A stretch of DNA of 5,780 bases, from positions 1 to 5,780 of the forward strand of contig DATMYQ010000238.1 of NCBI GenBank assembly GCA_035560935.1, in the 5' to 3' direction. This DNA is from DATMYQ01 sp035560935 (GTDB lineage Bacteria > Bacillota > Negativicutes > Sporomusales > Sporomusaceae). Under the pieces are notes generated by a model, which worked only from the letters and a program-made list of their open reading frames with translations, ran no database searches and was not told the origin of the DNA. Positions 1-5,324 of this stretch are shown one piece after another. The position numbers and the translations under genes were made by a program. Numbering within the stretch: the stretch's first letter is position 1; each line of letters starts with the position of its first letter.

Positions 1-412
1 TCTGGATCCATATCTGGTGATCAGTGTGATGAAAACTGAAAGCAAATTTTCACCGCAGGCCCGTTCGGCTAAAGGCGCTTTGGGATTGATGCAGATGATG
101 CCGGACACCGGCGCTTGGGTAGCGGATCAGTTGGATATTTCGGATTATAAGACCAGTCGTTTATTGGACGCGGATTTGAACATTCGCTTCGGTGTCTGGT
201 ATCTGGCTTCTCTCAACAGAGAATTTAAAGGCAATGAAGTATTAATGCTGGCAGCTTACAACGCCGGACGGGGCAATGTGAAGGAGTGGGCCCAGCAGTA
301 TCGCTGGACGGAAGAGTTTCATCAGATTGAACAGATTCCGTTCCAGGAAACCCGGGAATACGTGCGTAAGGTTTTGCGGGACAGGGAGCAGTACCGCTCT
401 TTGTACAGATAA
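1..412 (+). CDS. Lytic transglycosylase, Slt/GH23 catalytic domain (5' partial)
   Basis: This is the C-terminal part of a membrane- or wall-associated lytic transglycosylase, which cleaves the MurNAc-GlcNAc bond of peptidoglycan and leaves 1,6-anhydro-MurNAc ends. The reading frame is open to the left edge (LDPYL precedes the first possible GTG at 17), so the true start lies upstream. Family hallmarks are in the expected order: the catalytic Glu in VMKTESKF (Glu codon at 38-40), the helix after it in SAKGALGLMQMMPDT, the NIRFGVWYL segment, and the AAYNAGRGNV motif near 250-280 that shapes the saccharide groove. The C-terminal tail (ETREYVRKVLRDREQYRSLYR) is also typical of the family. Any N-terminal anchor is outside the window. 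The next gene begins 23 bases after the stop, so the two are probably co-transcribed. The GH23 identity is secure; the exact subfamily is not. Confidence 0.93.
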   Translation, partial: LDPYLVISVMKTESKFSPQARSAKGALGLMQMMPDTGAWVADQLDISDYKTSRLLDADLNIRFGVWYLASLNREFKGNEVLMLAAYNAGRGNVKEWAQQYRWTEEFHQIEQIPFQETREYVRKVLRDREQYRSLYR

Positions 413-435
413 TTTCTTTTTGTAATAAGGGGGCA

Positions 436-2169
436 GTGCGGTTGCAAGCGCGAAAAACAGCCGTTAATGATAGGAATGAAGAACAATACAGGAAGGGACC
501 GGGCGATTGGCAATGGAACCGGTTGCTGAGCCTTCTTTTAACCATGACCATAATGTTTGCTGCCGGTTGTGGCGGCGTCAAACCCGAAATAACCTCTTCC
601 CCGCCGGCAGACGACAAGCCGGTAACGTTGCAAAAGGGGGGGCGATTGGTTTACGGCAGTATGCAGGAACCGGATACGCTAAACCCATTATTTTCTGATC
701 TGGTAGCCACGGCAGAAGTCAGCAGTTTGATTTTCAGCGGACTGGTGAAGCGTAGTGCCAACGGCGAATGGCTGCCGGACCTGGTACGGGAAGTGCCTAC
801 GACAGCCAATGGCGGCGTCAGTCCCGACGGACTGACGGTCACTTACCGGCTGCGGTCCGGAGTGCCCTGGCACGATGGTGCACCGTTCAACGCCGAGGAT
901 GTTCGGTTTACCTGGCAACTGATTATGAACCGTCAGGCGCATATTGCCTCGAGGGACGGTTATGATAAAATTTCCCGGATTGATACGCCGGACCCCTATA
1001 CCGTGGTGGTGAGATTTTCTGAAGTGTATCCGGGCTATTTGTCGTTGTTTCCCAGTATTTTACCCCGACACATTTTAGGAGTCGCTCCCGATCTGAACAA
1101 AGCGCCGTTCAATCGGAACCCGGTGGGGACCGGCCCCTTCCGATTCAAAGAATGGCGTGTGGCGGAAGCGGTGATTTTGGATGCGAATCCGTCCTATTTT
1201 CAGGGAAAACCGTTATTGGACGGCATTACGTATAAAGTGACTCCTGATGTGGCCATTTTGATGAACCAGCTAAAAAGCGGCGATGTGGATATTGTTGGTA
1301 ATATCAATTTTGCGCAATTGGAGCAGGTTCGCGGTATGAACGGAATAAAGGTAACAGTTACTCCCAATATGCTGTGGGAACATTTGGACTTCAACCTGGA
1401 TCTGCCCTTGTTCCAGGACGTAAAGGTGCGACGGGCCATTTCACTGGGTATTGACCGCGCAGCCATTACCAGCGGCCTGCTGAAGAATATCGCCACCCCG
1501 GTGGCTGGAGACCAGGCGCTGATTTCCTGGGCGTTCAACCCTATTTTGCGGGTTCCGTCCCGGGATGTGGAAGCGGCTCGTGCGTTGCTGCTGGAAGCGG
1601 GCTGGAAGCCAGGCGCAGACGGGATTTTTGTAAAAGACCGCCAAAAACTGGCGTTTACGTTGATGACCAATGCCAACAATAAGATTCGGGGGCTAGTGGC
1701 ACAAAACATTGCCCAACAGTTGAAGGAAATTGGCATTGCGGTCGAGGTGCGTCCGGTGGATGCTACGGCGTTCTTTGATGACTTCCTGAAAAACCGTCGC
1801 TTTGAAATGGCCATGTATGCCTGGGTTCTGGGCAATGATCCGGATGATTATAGCCTGTGGAATTCACGGCGGATACCTGGCCGCTATAGTCCTGATGGCC
1901 AAAACTACCCGGGGTGGCGTAACGCGGAAGTGGATAAACTGACAGCGCAGGCGTTGACTGCAACCAATATGGAAGCCCGTAAGCAGATGTACTATCGGAT
2001 TCAGGATATTCTTGCGGAAGAATGTCCCGCCATCCCGCTGTATTTTCATGGCAATATTGATGCTGCCAAAAAGAGGGTGGTTCATTTCCAACCGAACCCC
2101 ACTGCGGCAGGAAATTTATGGAATGCCTGGCAGTGGGGCCTGGCGGTGGAAGAAAATAAAAACCGTTGA
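436..2169 (+). CDS. Oligopeptide-type ABC transporter substrate-binding lipoprotein (SBP family 5, OppA/DppA-like)
   Basis: This 577-residue extracytoplasmic solute-binding lipoprotein would deliver peptides, or less often nickel or sugars, to an ABC importer. The GTG start at 436 follows AAGG (427-430) at 5 bases. A basic, unusually long N-region (about 28 residues) precedes a hydrophobic stretch (about 30-43) and a lipobox ending AAGC, with Cys45 as the predicted lipidated residue. Family 5 landmarks follow: GGRLVYGSMQEPDTLNPLF near 68-86, the AEDVRFTW segment at 153-160, VGTGPFRF at 230-237, the VRRAISLGIDR helix near 331-341, and a C-terminal region ending in WNAWQWGL. The length is normal for the family and I see no break. 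No permease or ATPase gene is adjacent, so it may serve a transporter encoded elsewhere. Its neighbour remodels murein, so murein peptides are a possible ligand, but that is only an inference. A TTG further in could be an alternative start and would shorten the N-region. Confidence 0.93.
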   Translation: MRLQARKTAVNDRNEEQYRKGPGDWQWNRLLSLLLTMTIMFAAGCGGVKPEITSSPPADDKPVTLQKGGRLVYGSMQEPDTLNPLFSDLVATAEVSSLIFSGLVKRSANGEWLPDLVREVPTTANGGVSPDGLTVTYRLRSGVPWHDGAPFNAEDVRFTWQLIMNRQAHIASRDGYDKISRIDTPDPYTVVVRFSEVYPGYLSLFPSILPRHILGVAPDLNKAPFNRNPVGTGPFRFKEWRVAEAVILDANPSYFQGKPLLDGITYKVTPDVAILMNQLKSGDVDIVGNINFAQLEQVRGMNGIKVTVTPNMLWEHLDFNLDLPLFQDVKVRRAISLGIDRAAITSGLLKNIATPVAGDQALISWAFNPILRVPSRDVEAARALLLEAGWKPGADGIFVKDRQKLAFTLMTNANNKIRGLVAQNIAQQLKEIGIAVEVRPVDATAFFDDFLKNRRFEMAMYAWVLGNDPDDYSLWNSRRIPGRYSPDGQNYPGWRNAEVDKLTAQALTATNMEARKQMYYRIQDILAEECPAIPLYFHGNIDAAKKRVVHFQPNPTAAGNLWNAWQWGLAVEENKNR

Positions 2170-2195
2170 CAGAGAACTGGTGCATGTGATAAAAT
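2166..2195 (+). promoter_or_regulatory. Sigma-A-type promoter of the tRNA-Leu pair
   Basis: A perfect -35 TTGACA (2166-2171), an 18-base spacer, and a -10 TAAAAT (2190-2195) preceded by the extended -10 TG (2187-2188) form a near-consensus housekeeping promoter. The -35 box contains the TGA stop codon of the binding-protein gene. Transcription should start near 2202, giving a leader of about 59 bases before the first tRNA. Such strength suits stable-RNA genes. Confidence 0.8.
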
Positions 2196-2260
2196 ATTTT
2201 TGTTGCTGATCGGTCATTGCATACGATGTAAGCGGAAGAAAAGCAGCACCAACAGTCAAT

Positions 2261-2346
2261 GCGGTCGTGGCGGAACGGCAGACGCGCTAGCCTCAGGAGC
2301 TAGTGGGGGCAACCTCGTGGTGGTTCAAATCCACTCGACCGCACCA
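2261..2346 (+). tRNA. tRNA-Leu (anticodon CAG)
   Basis: This is a class II tRNA of 86 bases with the CCA end encoded. The acceptor stem pairs GCGGTCG (2261-2267) with CGACCGC (2336-2342), followed by discriminator A and CCA (2344-2346). The anticodon stem CTAGC/GCTAG (2287-2291/2299-2303) encloses a 7-base loop, with anticodon CAG at 2294-2296 after the invariant T. The T arm has the TTCAAAT loop closed by GGTGG/CCACT (one G-U pair). A long variable arm (about 2304-2317) is typical of leucine tRNAs. It reads CUG codons. It is the first gene of a two-tRNA unit and shares almost its whole 5' third with the next tRNA. Confidence 0.97.
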
Positions 2347-2387
2347 TTTATTTTTGCAATCTTAAAGTTTTAGCACCTCATACCCAT

Positions 2388-2471
2388 GCGGTTGTGGCGG
2401 AACGGCAGACGCACCATCTTGAGGGGGTGGCGGGGAGACCCGTGTGGGTTCAAATCCCACCAACCGCACCA
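2388..2471 (+). tRNA. tRNA-Leu (anticodon GAG)
   Basis: This is a class II tRNA of 84 bases with an encoded CCA. The acceptor stem pairs GCGGTTG (2388-2394) with CAACCGC (2461-2467), then A and CCA (2469-2471). The anticodon stem CCATC/GGTGG (2414-2418/2426-2430, one T-G pair) encloses the anticodon GAG at 2421-2423, which reads CUC and CUU. The variable arm folds as CGGG-GAGA-CCCG (2431-2442), and the T stem is GTGGG/CCCAC around TTCAAAT. It lies 41 bases after the CAG tRNA, with no promoter or terminator that I can see between them, so the two are probably cut from one precursor. Confidence 0.97.
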
Positions 2472-2480
2472 AAGCTATGC

Positions 2481-2519
2481 ACACTCGACAGCGTATAATC
2501 GACGTCGAGTGTTTCTTTT
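2481..2519 (+). terminator. Intrinsic terminator after the tRNA pair
   Basis: A perfect 9-bp stem, ACACTCGAC (2481-2489) with GTCGAGTGT (2504-2512), encloses a 14-base loop and is followed by TTCTTTT (2513-2519). It begins 10 bases after the CCA of the second tRNA. The loop is larger than usual, so it may be moderately efficient. A second terminator follows. Confidence 0.72.
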
Positions 2520-2554
2520 GATATAGTGATAGATTTTATCAATAGTGTAATTGG

Positions 2555-2586
2555 AGGCTGGACTCTGTCTGGCTTTTTTGTTTTTT
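2555..2586 (+). terminator. Second intrinsic terminator, long T tract
   Basis: GCTGGAC (2557-2563) pairs with GTCTGGC (2567-2573), including two G-U pairs, around a 3-base loop. It is followed by six T, one G and six more T (2574-2586). The compact hairpin plus long T tract is a convincing plus-strand terminator. It probably backs up the hairpin at 2481-2519 for the strongly transcribed tRNAs. Confidence 0.7.
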
Positions 2587-2638
2587 AAAAGGGCACAGAT
2601 GCTGCAAACCGGACTTGCAGCATCTGTGCCTTTTAAAA
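2587..2638. terminator. Symmetric hairpin, probable bidirectional terminator
   Basis: A 16-bp perfect stem, GGCACAGATGCTGCAA (2592-2607) with its complement (2615-2630), has a 7-base loop. AAAA (2587-2590) and TTTT (2631-2634) extend it across one unpaired G at 2591. Read on either strand the stem is followed by a short T run, so it can stop transcription both ways. It lies between the tRNA unit and the convergent cheX operon, whose last gene ends 30 bases away. The four-base T tracts are short, so efficiency is uncertain. Confidence 0.65.
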
Positions 2639-2668
2639 CGTGTGGTGAAAATTGACGTTACCCGGATT

Positions 2669-3130
2669 TTATACCAGCCCTACATAAACTTTTACAGGAA
2701 TATCGTCCACCGAAAATAAAATGGTCAGCGCCTGAAGGACCGGCAACGTAGCCTGTCCTTTAGCCCCGATCATCAGGGTGGGCGGTGAAATATCCAGACC
2801 ACTGACATTGATTTTGCTATATTGCGTACAAGCGTTGGCGCAGACCATGTTGCCCATTTCCGATATGGCGCTTTGCGCCAGTTTGTCAAACTCCGCCAGC
2901 TCCATTCCCATCATCATTTTTGAGGCAAAGCGTTTGGCGGAATCAAGGTCCATGCCAATCAAAATAACGCCTTTGATGGAACCAATCATGGCAATATTGA
3001 GCAGAATCCCATCGTAGTCAATTGTGGAACCCACTAATGCGACACTTTTCTTTTCAACTTTCTGGAAACCGATTTGCGGCAGTATCTCGGCGAAAGCGAC
3101 CAGAATGGGGTTGATCATTGCTACATCCAT
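2669..3130 (-). CDS. cheX: Stand-alone CheX-type chemotaxis phosphatase
   Basis: This 153-residue cytoplasmic protein matches the CheX/CheC class of CheY-phosphate phosphatases, which dephosphorylate receiver domains. The family's catalytic signature, Glu-x-x-Asn, is present once as E91-M-G-N94 inside the helix SAISEMGNMVCAN. One motif rather than two, and a length near 155 residues, favour CheX over CheC. Also visible are a beta-strand pair around IGSIKGVILIGMDLDSA (49-65) and an ISPP turn (near 114-117) that recurs in the fused CheX domain upstream. The ATG at 3130 sits 9 bases after AAAGG (3140-3144 on the reverse strand) and overlaps the end of the upstream gene by 10 bases, indicating translational coupling. 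M5 is a weaker alternative start. Its partner is probably the receiver protein encoded just before it, or a CheY elsewhere; no kinase gene is in the window. Confidence 0.85.
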   Translation of the reverse strand: MDVAMINPILVAFAEILPQIGFQKVEKKSVALVGSTIDYDGILLNIAMIGSIKGVILIGMDLDSAKRFASKMMMGMELAEFDKLAQSAISEMGNMVCANACTQYSKINVSGLDISPPTLMIGAKGQATLPVLQALTILFSVDDIPVKVYVGLV

Positions 3131-3981
3131 AGTATCGCACCTTTCTTAAAGCCAACCCCTAAAAATATACCGCCAAAATCGGTTTCCGCTAAGCATCTTT
3201 GCAATTTAACGCTGGGGCTGACAATTTCCGCAGTGTTTCCGTGAAACATGCTGGGGGGCGATACTCTCAGGCTATAGGCTTTCTCTTTTTTATTGATCAT
3301 AGAGCAGGCAATTCCAGCAATAATATTTCCCAATTCAGCAACCATGGCTATGATTTCTTCTTTTCCTTTCGCGGGGCGACGCAGTATGGCTTCGGCAATC
3401 TTTTCCGCAGACTCGGTGGACAAATCCATCATCATCGTACCGGCGTACTGGCCGATAATACCGATCACGCAGGTGATTCCCTGAGAAATATAAGGGGTGT
3501 CAATATCTTCTGAATCAATGAACGTGACCGGAGTCTTGGCCATCCGGGTCACATTCTGCGCCAAAGCTTCTTTAAAAGCCTCGATAGCCAGTTCTCCCAG
3601 CTGGGAAAAAAGGGTGTCGGGCGCTAAAACGTTTTGAATAACTTTGGATAAAGCTTCGCCGTCAACCGGTTTTTGCACATACCCTAAAACACCGATACGC
3701 TTTGCCTCTGCTTCGGTTTCCTCATCCTTCATCGAACTGGCCAGAATAATCTTAGCTTTCGGATCATTTCTCAGCAAAGCCCGGCTGCATTCAAAACCGT
3801 CAGATCCCGGCATGGCGATGTCCATTGTTACAATGTCAGGTTTACTGGTATTATACATCTCAATGAGTTCCTCTAAGGAATCAGTTTCTCCAACAACTTC
3901 ATACCCTTGCTCTGTTAAGGCTTCTGTAACGATCATGCGCGAAAATGGTGAATCATCAACAACCATCACTTTGATGCCCAT
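3121..3981 (-). CDS. Response regulator: CheY-like receiver fused to CheX-like phosphatase domain
   Basis: This 286-residue protein has two domains. The receiver domain (about 1-120) has acidic residues D9-D10, phospho-acceptor D54 (in TMDIAMP), S82 at the switch Ser/Thr position, Y101 and K104 (in GYVQKP), so it should be phosphorylatable. After a short helix (about 122-143), the C-terminal domain (about 144-286) resembles CheX: an IGIIGQYAGTMMMDL strand pair, the catalytic motif E216-L-G-N219, and a later VSPPS turn matching the stand-alone CheX downstream. The protein therefore carries both a phosphorylation site and a phosphatase acting on such sites. I placed the start at ATG 3981 because GGAGGTG (3988-3994) lies 8 bases before it; an ATG at 3996 overlaps that ribosome binding site. 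It is the first gene of a two-gene operon, overlapping cheX by 10 bases. The receiver assignment is certain; the CheX assignment rests on motif and fold pattern. Confidence 0.87.
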   Translation of the reverse strand: MGIKVMVVDDSPFSRMIVTEALTEQGYEVVGETDSLEELIEMYNTSKPDIVTMDIAMPGSDGFECSRALLRNDPKAKIILASSMKDEETEAEAKRIGVLGYVQKPVDGEALSKVIQNVLAPDTLFSQLGELAIEAFKEALAQNVTRMAKTPVTFIDSEDIDTPYISQGITCVIGIIGQYAGTMMMDLSTESAEKIAEAILRRPAKGKEEIIAMVAELGNIIAGIACSMINKKEKAYSLRVSPPSMFHGNTAEIVSPSVKLQRCLAETDFGGIFLGVGFKKGAILWM

Positions 3982-3987
3982 TAGCAA

Positions 3988-3994
3988 CACCTCC
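3988..3994 (-). promoter_or_regulatory. Ribosome binding site deciding the receiver-CheX start
   Basis: GGAGGTG on the minus strand is a full Shine-Dalgarno sequence. GGAGG ends 8 bases before the ATG at 3981, the ideal distance. The in-frame ATG at 3996 overlaps this site and has no comparable signal ahead of it, so the shorter protein beginning MGIKVMVVDD is preferred. Confidence 0.8.
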
Positions 3995-4094
3995 ATTTCA
4001 AAATCCCCATAACAAATATATTCGCCAAAAAAGTCGTAAATCTTTCTAATTTCTAAAAATTCATCAATTATTTTCGAATTACTGAACCGAATGG

Positions 4095-4103
4095 ATAATA
4101 GCA
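4095..4103 (-). promoter_or_regulatory. Candidate extended -10 promoter for the receiver-CheX operon
   Basis: On the minus strand the sequence reads TGCTATTAT, an extended -10 (TGnTATTAT) with no good -35 upstream. Transcription would start near 4088 and leave an AT-rich leader of about 107 bases. This is the best housekeeping-type candidate I can find for this operon, but the missing -35 keeps it tentative. Confidence 0.35.
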
Positions 4104-4186
4104 GGTATTTCAGGAAAATTCGTGAGGGAAGAGGTATAGGGGGCTGACTAAAAAAGCGATTGAGAAAAGAGTCGCCGGAAAGTGTA

Positions 4187-4201
4187 TACTATCGTATAGT
4201 A
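4187..4201. promoter_or_regulatory. Operator-like dyad upstream of the lipoprotein gene
   Basis: TACTAT-CGT-ATAGTA is a perfect 6-bp inverted repeat with a 3-base centre. It overlaps a second dyad, TATAC-TATC-GTATA (4185-4198). It ends where the -35 element of the TATAAT promoter at 4223 should be, centred about 41 bases before the expected start site. That position fits a repressor blocking the -35 region or an activator replacing it. The regulator is unknown and is not encoded in this window. Confidence 0.5.
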
Positions 4202-4228
4202 CCGTCAAAGACTAATTCGCTTTATAAT
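4200..4228 (+). promoter_or_regulatory. Promoter of the lipoprotein gene (perfect -10, poor -35)
   Basis: TATAAT at 4223-4228 is a perfect -10 box. At 17-base spacing the -35 position holds TACCGT (4200-4205), a poor match. The expected start is near 4235, about 50 bases before the gene. A second, weaker combination is TTGAGA (4160-4165) with TATACT (4185-4190) at 19-base spacing, whose -10 lies inside the dyad. Confidence 0.55.
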
Positions 4229-4286
4229 AGAGAAGAATTAATCTTTTTTGCGGTAGATTGATTTTTGACGAAGGGAGGAATTAGTG

Positions 4287-4835
4287 ATGAATAAAAAAAT
4301 ACTATGTGGACTCATTGCAGGAATTATCGTTGCCGCGCTTAGCGGCTGTAGCGACAGCAAGCAGGATGCCGGCGGCGCACCTGCTCCGGCGCCGACGCAA
4401 CAGAAGCAGGCTGCCGCACCGGCTGCAAATCCTGCTCCTCAGGTCAACACGGACTACAGCAGGTATCTCTCTGTGGAAGAGGTGCAAGGCATTACCGGCA
4501 AACCGAATTTAAGCTTGAAATCGATCGATGCGAAAAAAAGCGGGGAAGCCAACGATCTGACTTATTCAACCGCTGATGGCAAGGTCATCATGACGGTTCA
4601 GGTTTTACGAGGCAACGATTACGATATGTACTACAACAATCTGCGCTCTCAAGATTATAAAGGAATATTCGAGCAGGCTTTTTGGGGGCCCAGGCAGGCC
4701 AATCCTCCCGAGCTGCTAGGATTTCGCAAAGGGGACACGCTCATTGTTATTTCGACGAAACTGAATGGCAAAATACCGTACTTAGATACGGATATGATGG
4801 CAAAGGCGGCGAAGCTGATTGCATCCAGGCTGTAG
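4287..4835 (+). CDS. Uncharacterised lipoprotein with Ala/Pro-rich linker
   Basis: This 182-residue protein has unknown function. The N-terminus is a clear lipoprotein signal: MNKK, a hydrophobic core (about 5-18) and lipobox LSGC with Cys21 as the predicted lipidated residue. An Ala/Pro/Gln-rich linker (about 30-53) likely spans wall or periplasmic space. A compact domain of about 125 residues follows: a short helix (SRYLSVEEVQGITG), beta strands (DLTYSTADGKVIMTVQVL), an aromatic segment (YDMYYNNL), then LLGFRKGDTLIVISTKL and a C-terminal helix DMMAKAAKLIASRL. This helix-sheet-helix pattern recalls small lipoproteins of the DUF3558 kind, but I would not assign a family. I chose ATG 4287 because GGAGG (4274-4278) lies 8 bases before it; GTG 4284 is a possible start one codon earlier. 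The gene is divergent from the signalling operon and has its own promoter with a dyad. The next gene, also exported, follows after 78 bases. Confidence 0.88.
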   Translation: MNKKILCGLIAGIIVAALSGCSDSKQDAGGAPAPAPTQQKQAAAPAANPAPQVNTDYSRYLSVEEVQGITGKPNLSLKSIDAKKSGEANDLTYSTADGKVIMTVQVLRGNDYDMYYNNLRSQDYKGIFEQAFWGPRQANPPELLGFRKGDTLIVISTKLNGKIPYLDTDMMAKAAKLIASRL

Positions 4836-4852
4836 TTCGCGCTTTGGGCTGT

Positions 4853-4879
4853 GATTTTCTGCAAGTGCAGCACAAAATC
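4853..4879 (+). other. Weak hairpin between the two exported-protein genes
   Basis: GATTTT (4853-4858) pairs with AAAATC (4874-4879), and inside it CTGC (4859-4862) pairs with GCAG (4867-4870), with three unpaired bases on one side. There is no proper T tract afterwards (TTATTTAT). It might slow transcription or protect an mRNA end, but it is not a convincing terminator. Confidence 0.25.
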
Positions 4880-4913
4880 TTATTTATGAAAAATAATGGA
4901 AAGTGATGGTACT

Positions 4914-5324
4914 ATGATGAAAAGAATGCATGGGGTTTTAGGATTGCTTTTAGCGGTTATATTTATCGGCGGTGTAATGACTTCACCGGCAAGCGCGGGG
5001 AACGTTTATGTGGCGGGGGCGTTGGCCGGCGAGTCTTTCTACAAAGATGGTTCCGTTGTCGCATTTGAGGCCGTTTTGTATCAAGACGGTGAATCATTTT
5101 GGGGCGACTGTGTCGATGCCGATGGTTCGTCATCAAAAATAACGGGTACGATCACCGGGAATGCGCTGAGCTTTTTTAAAACCTATGACGGTGATAATCA
5201 TCGCGTTCAATATGCCGGCGATCTGATTCCTGAAACGAACACGGTAACCGGGCATTGGAGAATGGATCCGAACAATATCAACACAGGTACTTTTAAAATG
5301 ACGATCAGGGGAAATAAAATGTAA
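4914..5324 (+). CDS. Small secreted beta-rich protein, unknown function
   Basis: This 136-residue exported protein belongs to no family I can name. A Sec signal peptide is clear: MMKRMHG, a hydrophobic core LGLLLAVIFIGGVM, and a type I cleavage site after SPASA, giving a mature protein of about 107 residues starting GNVYVAG. The mature part is rich in Gly, Thr and aromatic residues and appears all beta, with repeated strand patterns such as SKITGTITGNALSFFKTYDG, HRVQYAGDLIPETNTVTGHW and NTGTFKMTIRG. This resembles a small lipocalin- or calycin-like barrel, but that is pattern reading only. Both mature cysteines are absent except one in WGDCVD. I placed the start at ATG 4914 because AGTGAT (4902-4907), able to pair with the 16S 3' end, lies 6 bases upstream; ATG 4917 is equally possible, and ATG 4896 has no ribosome binding site and would add a polar segment. 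It may be co-transcribed with the lipoprotein gene. Confidence 0.82.
   Translation: MMKRMHGVLGLLLAVIFIGGVMTSPASAGNVYVAGALAGESFYKDGSVVAFEAVLYQDGESFWGDCVDADGSSSKITGTITGNALSFFKTYDGDNHRVQYAGDLIPETNTVTGHWRMDPNNINTGTFKMTIRGNKM

Noticed and set aside
1200..1835. Long antisense open frame (211 codons) opposite the binding-protein gene
   Set aside because: It lies wholly within a well-supported gene on the other strand, has no ribosome binding site context, and its composition is that expected from the reverse strand of a coding region.
2494..2499. TATAAT sequence downstream of the tRNAs
   Set aside because: It lies in the loop of the first terminator, has no -35 at a suitable distance and leads only into further terminators.
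3982..3996. Upstream ATG (3996) as the start of the receiver-CheX gene
   Set aside because: It overlaps the GGAGGTG ribosome binding site that is ideally placed for the ATG at 3981, and receiver domains normally begin within a few residues of the first strand.
4011..4045. Sigma-54-like (TGGC...TTTGTT) or sigma-28-like (GAAA...GGCGAATA) promoter on the minus strand before the receiver-CheX gene
   Set aside because: The sigma-54 version lacks the essential GC of the -12 element. The sigma-28 version has a one-base insertion in the -10 and a mismatched -35. Either would fit the gene's role, but the sequence match is too poor to call.
4896..4913. Upstream ATG (4896) as the start of the secreted-protein gene
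   Set aside because: There is no ribosome binding site before it, and it adds a polar, partly acidic stretch (MESDGT) ahead of an otherwise standard signal peptide.
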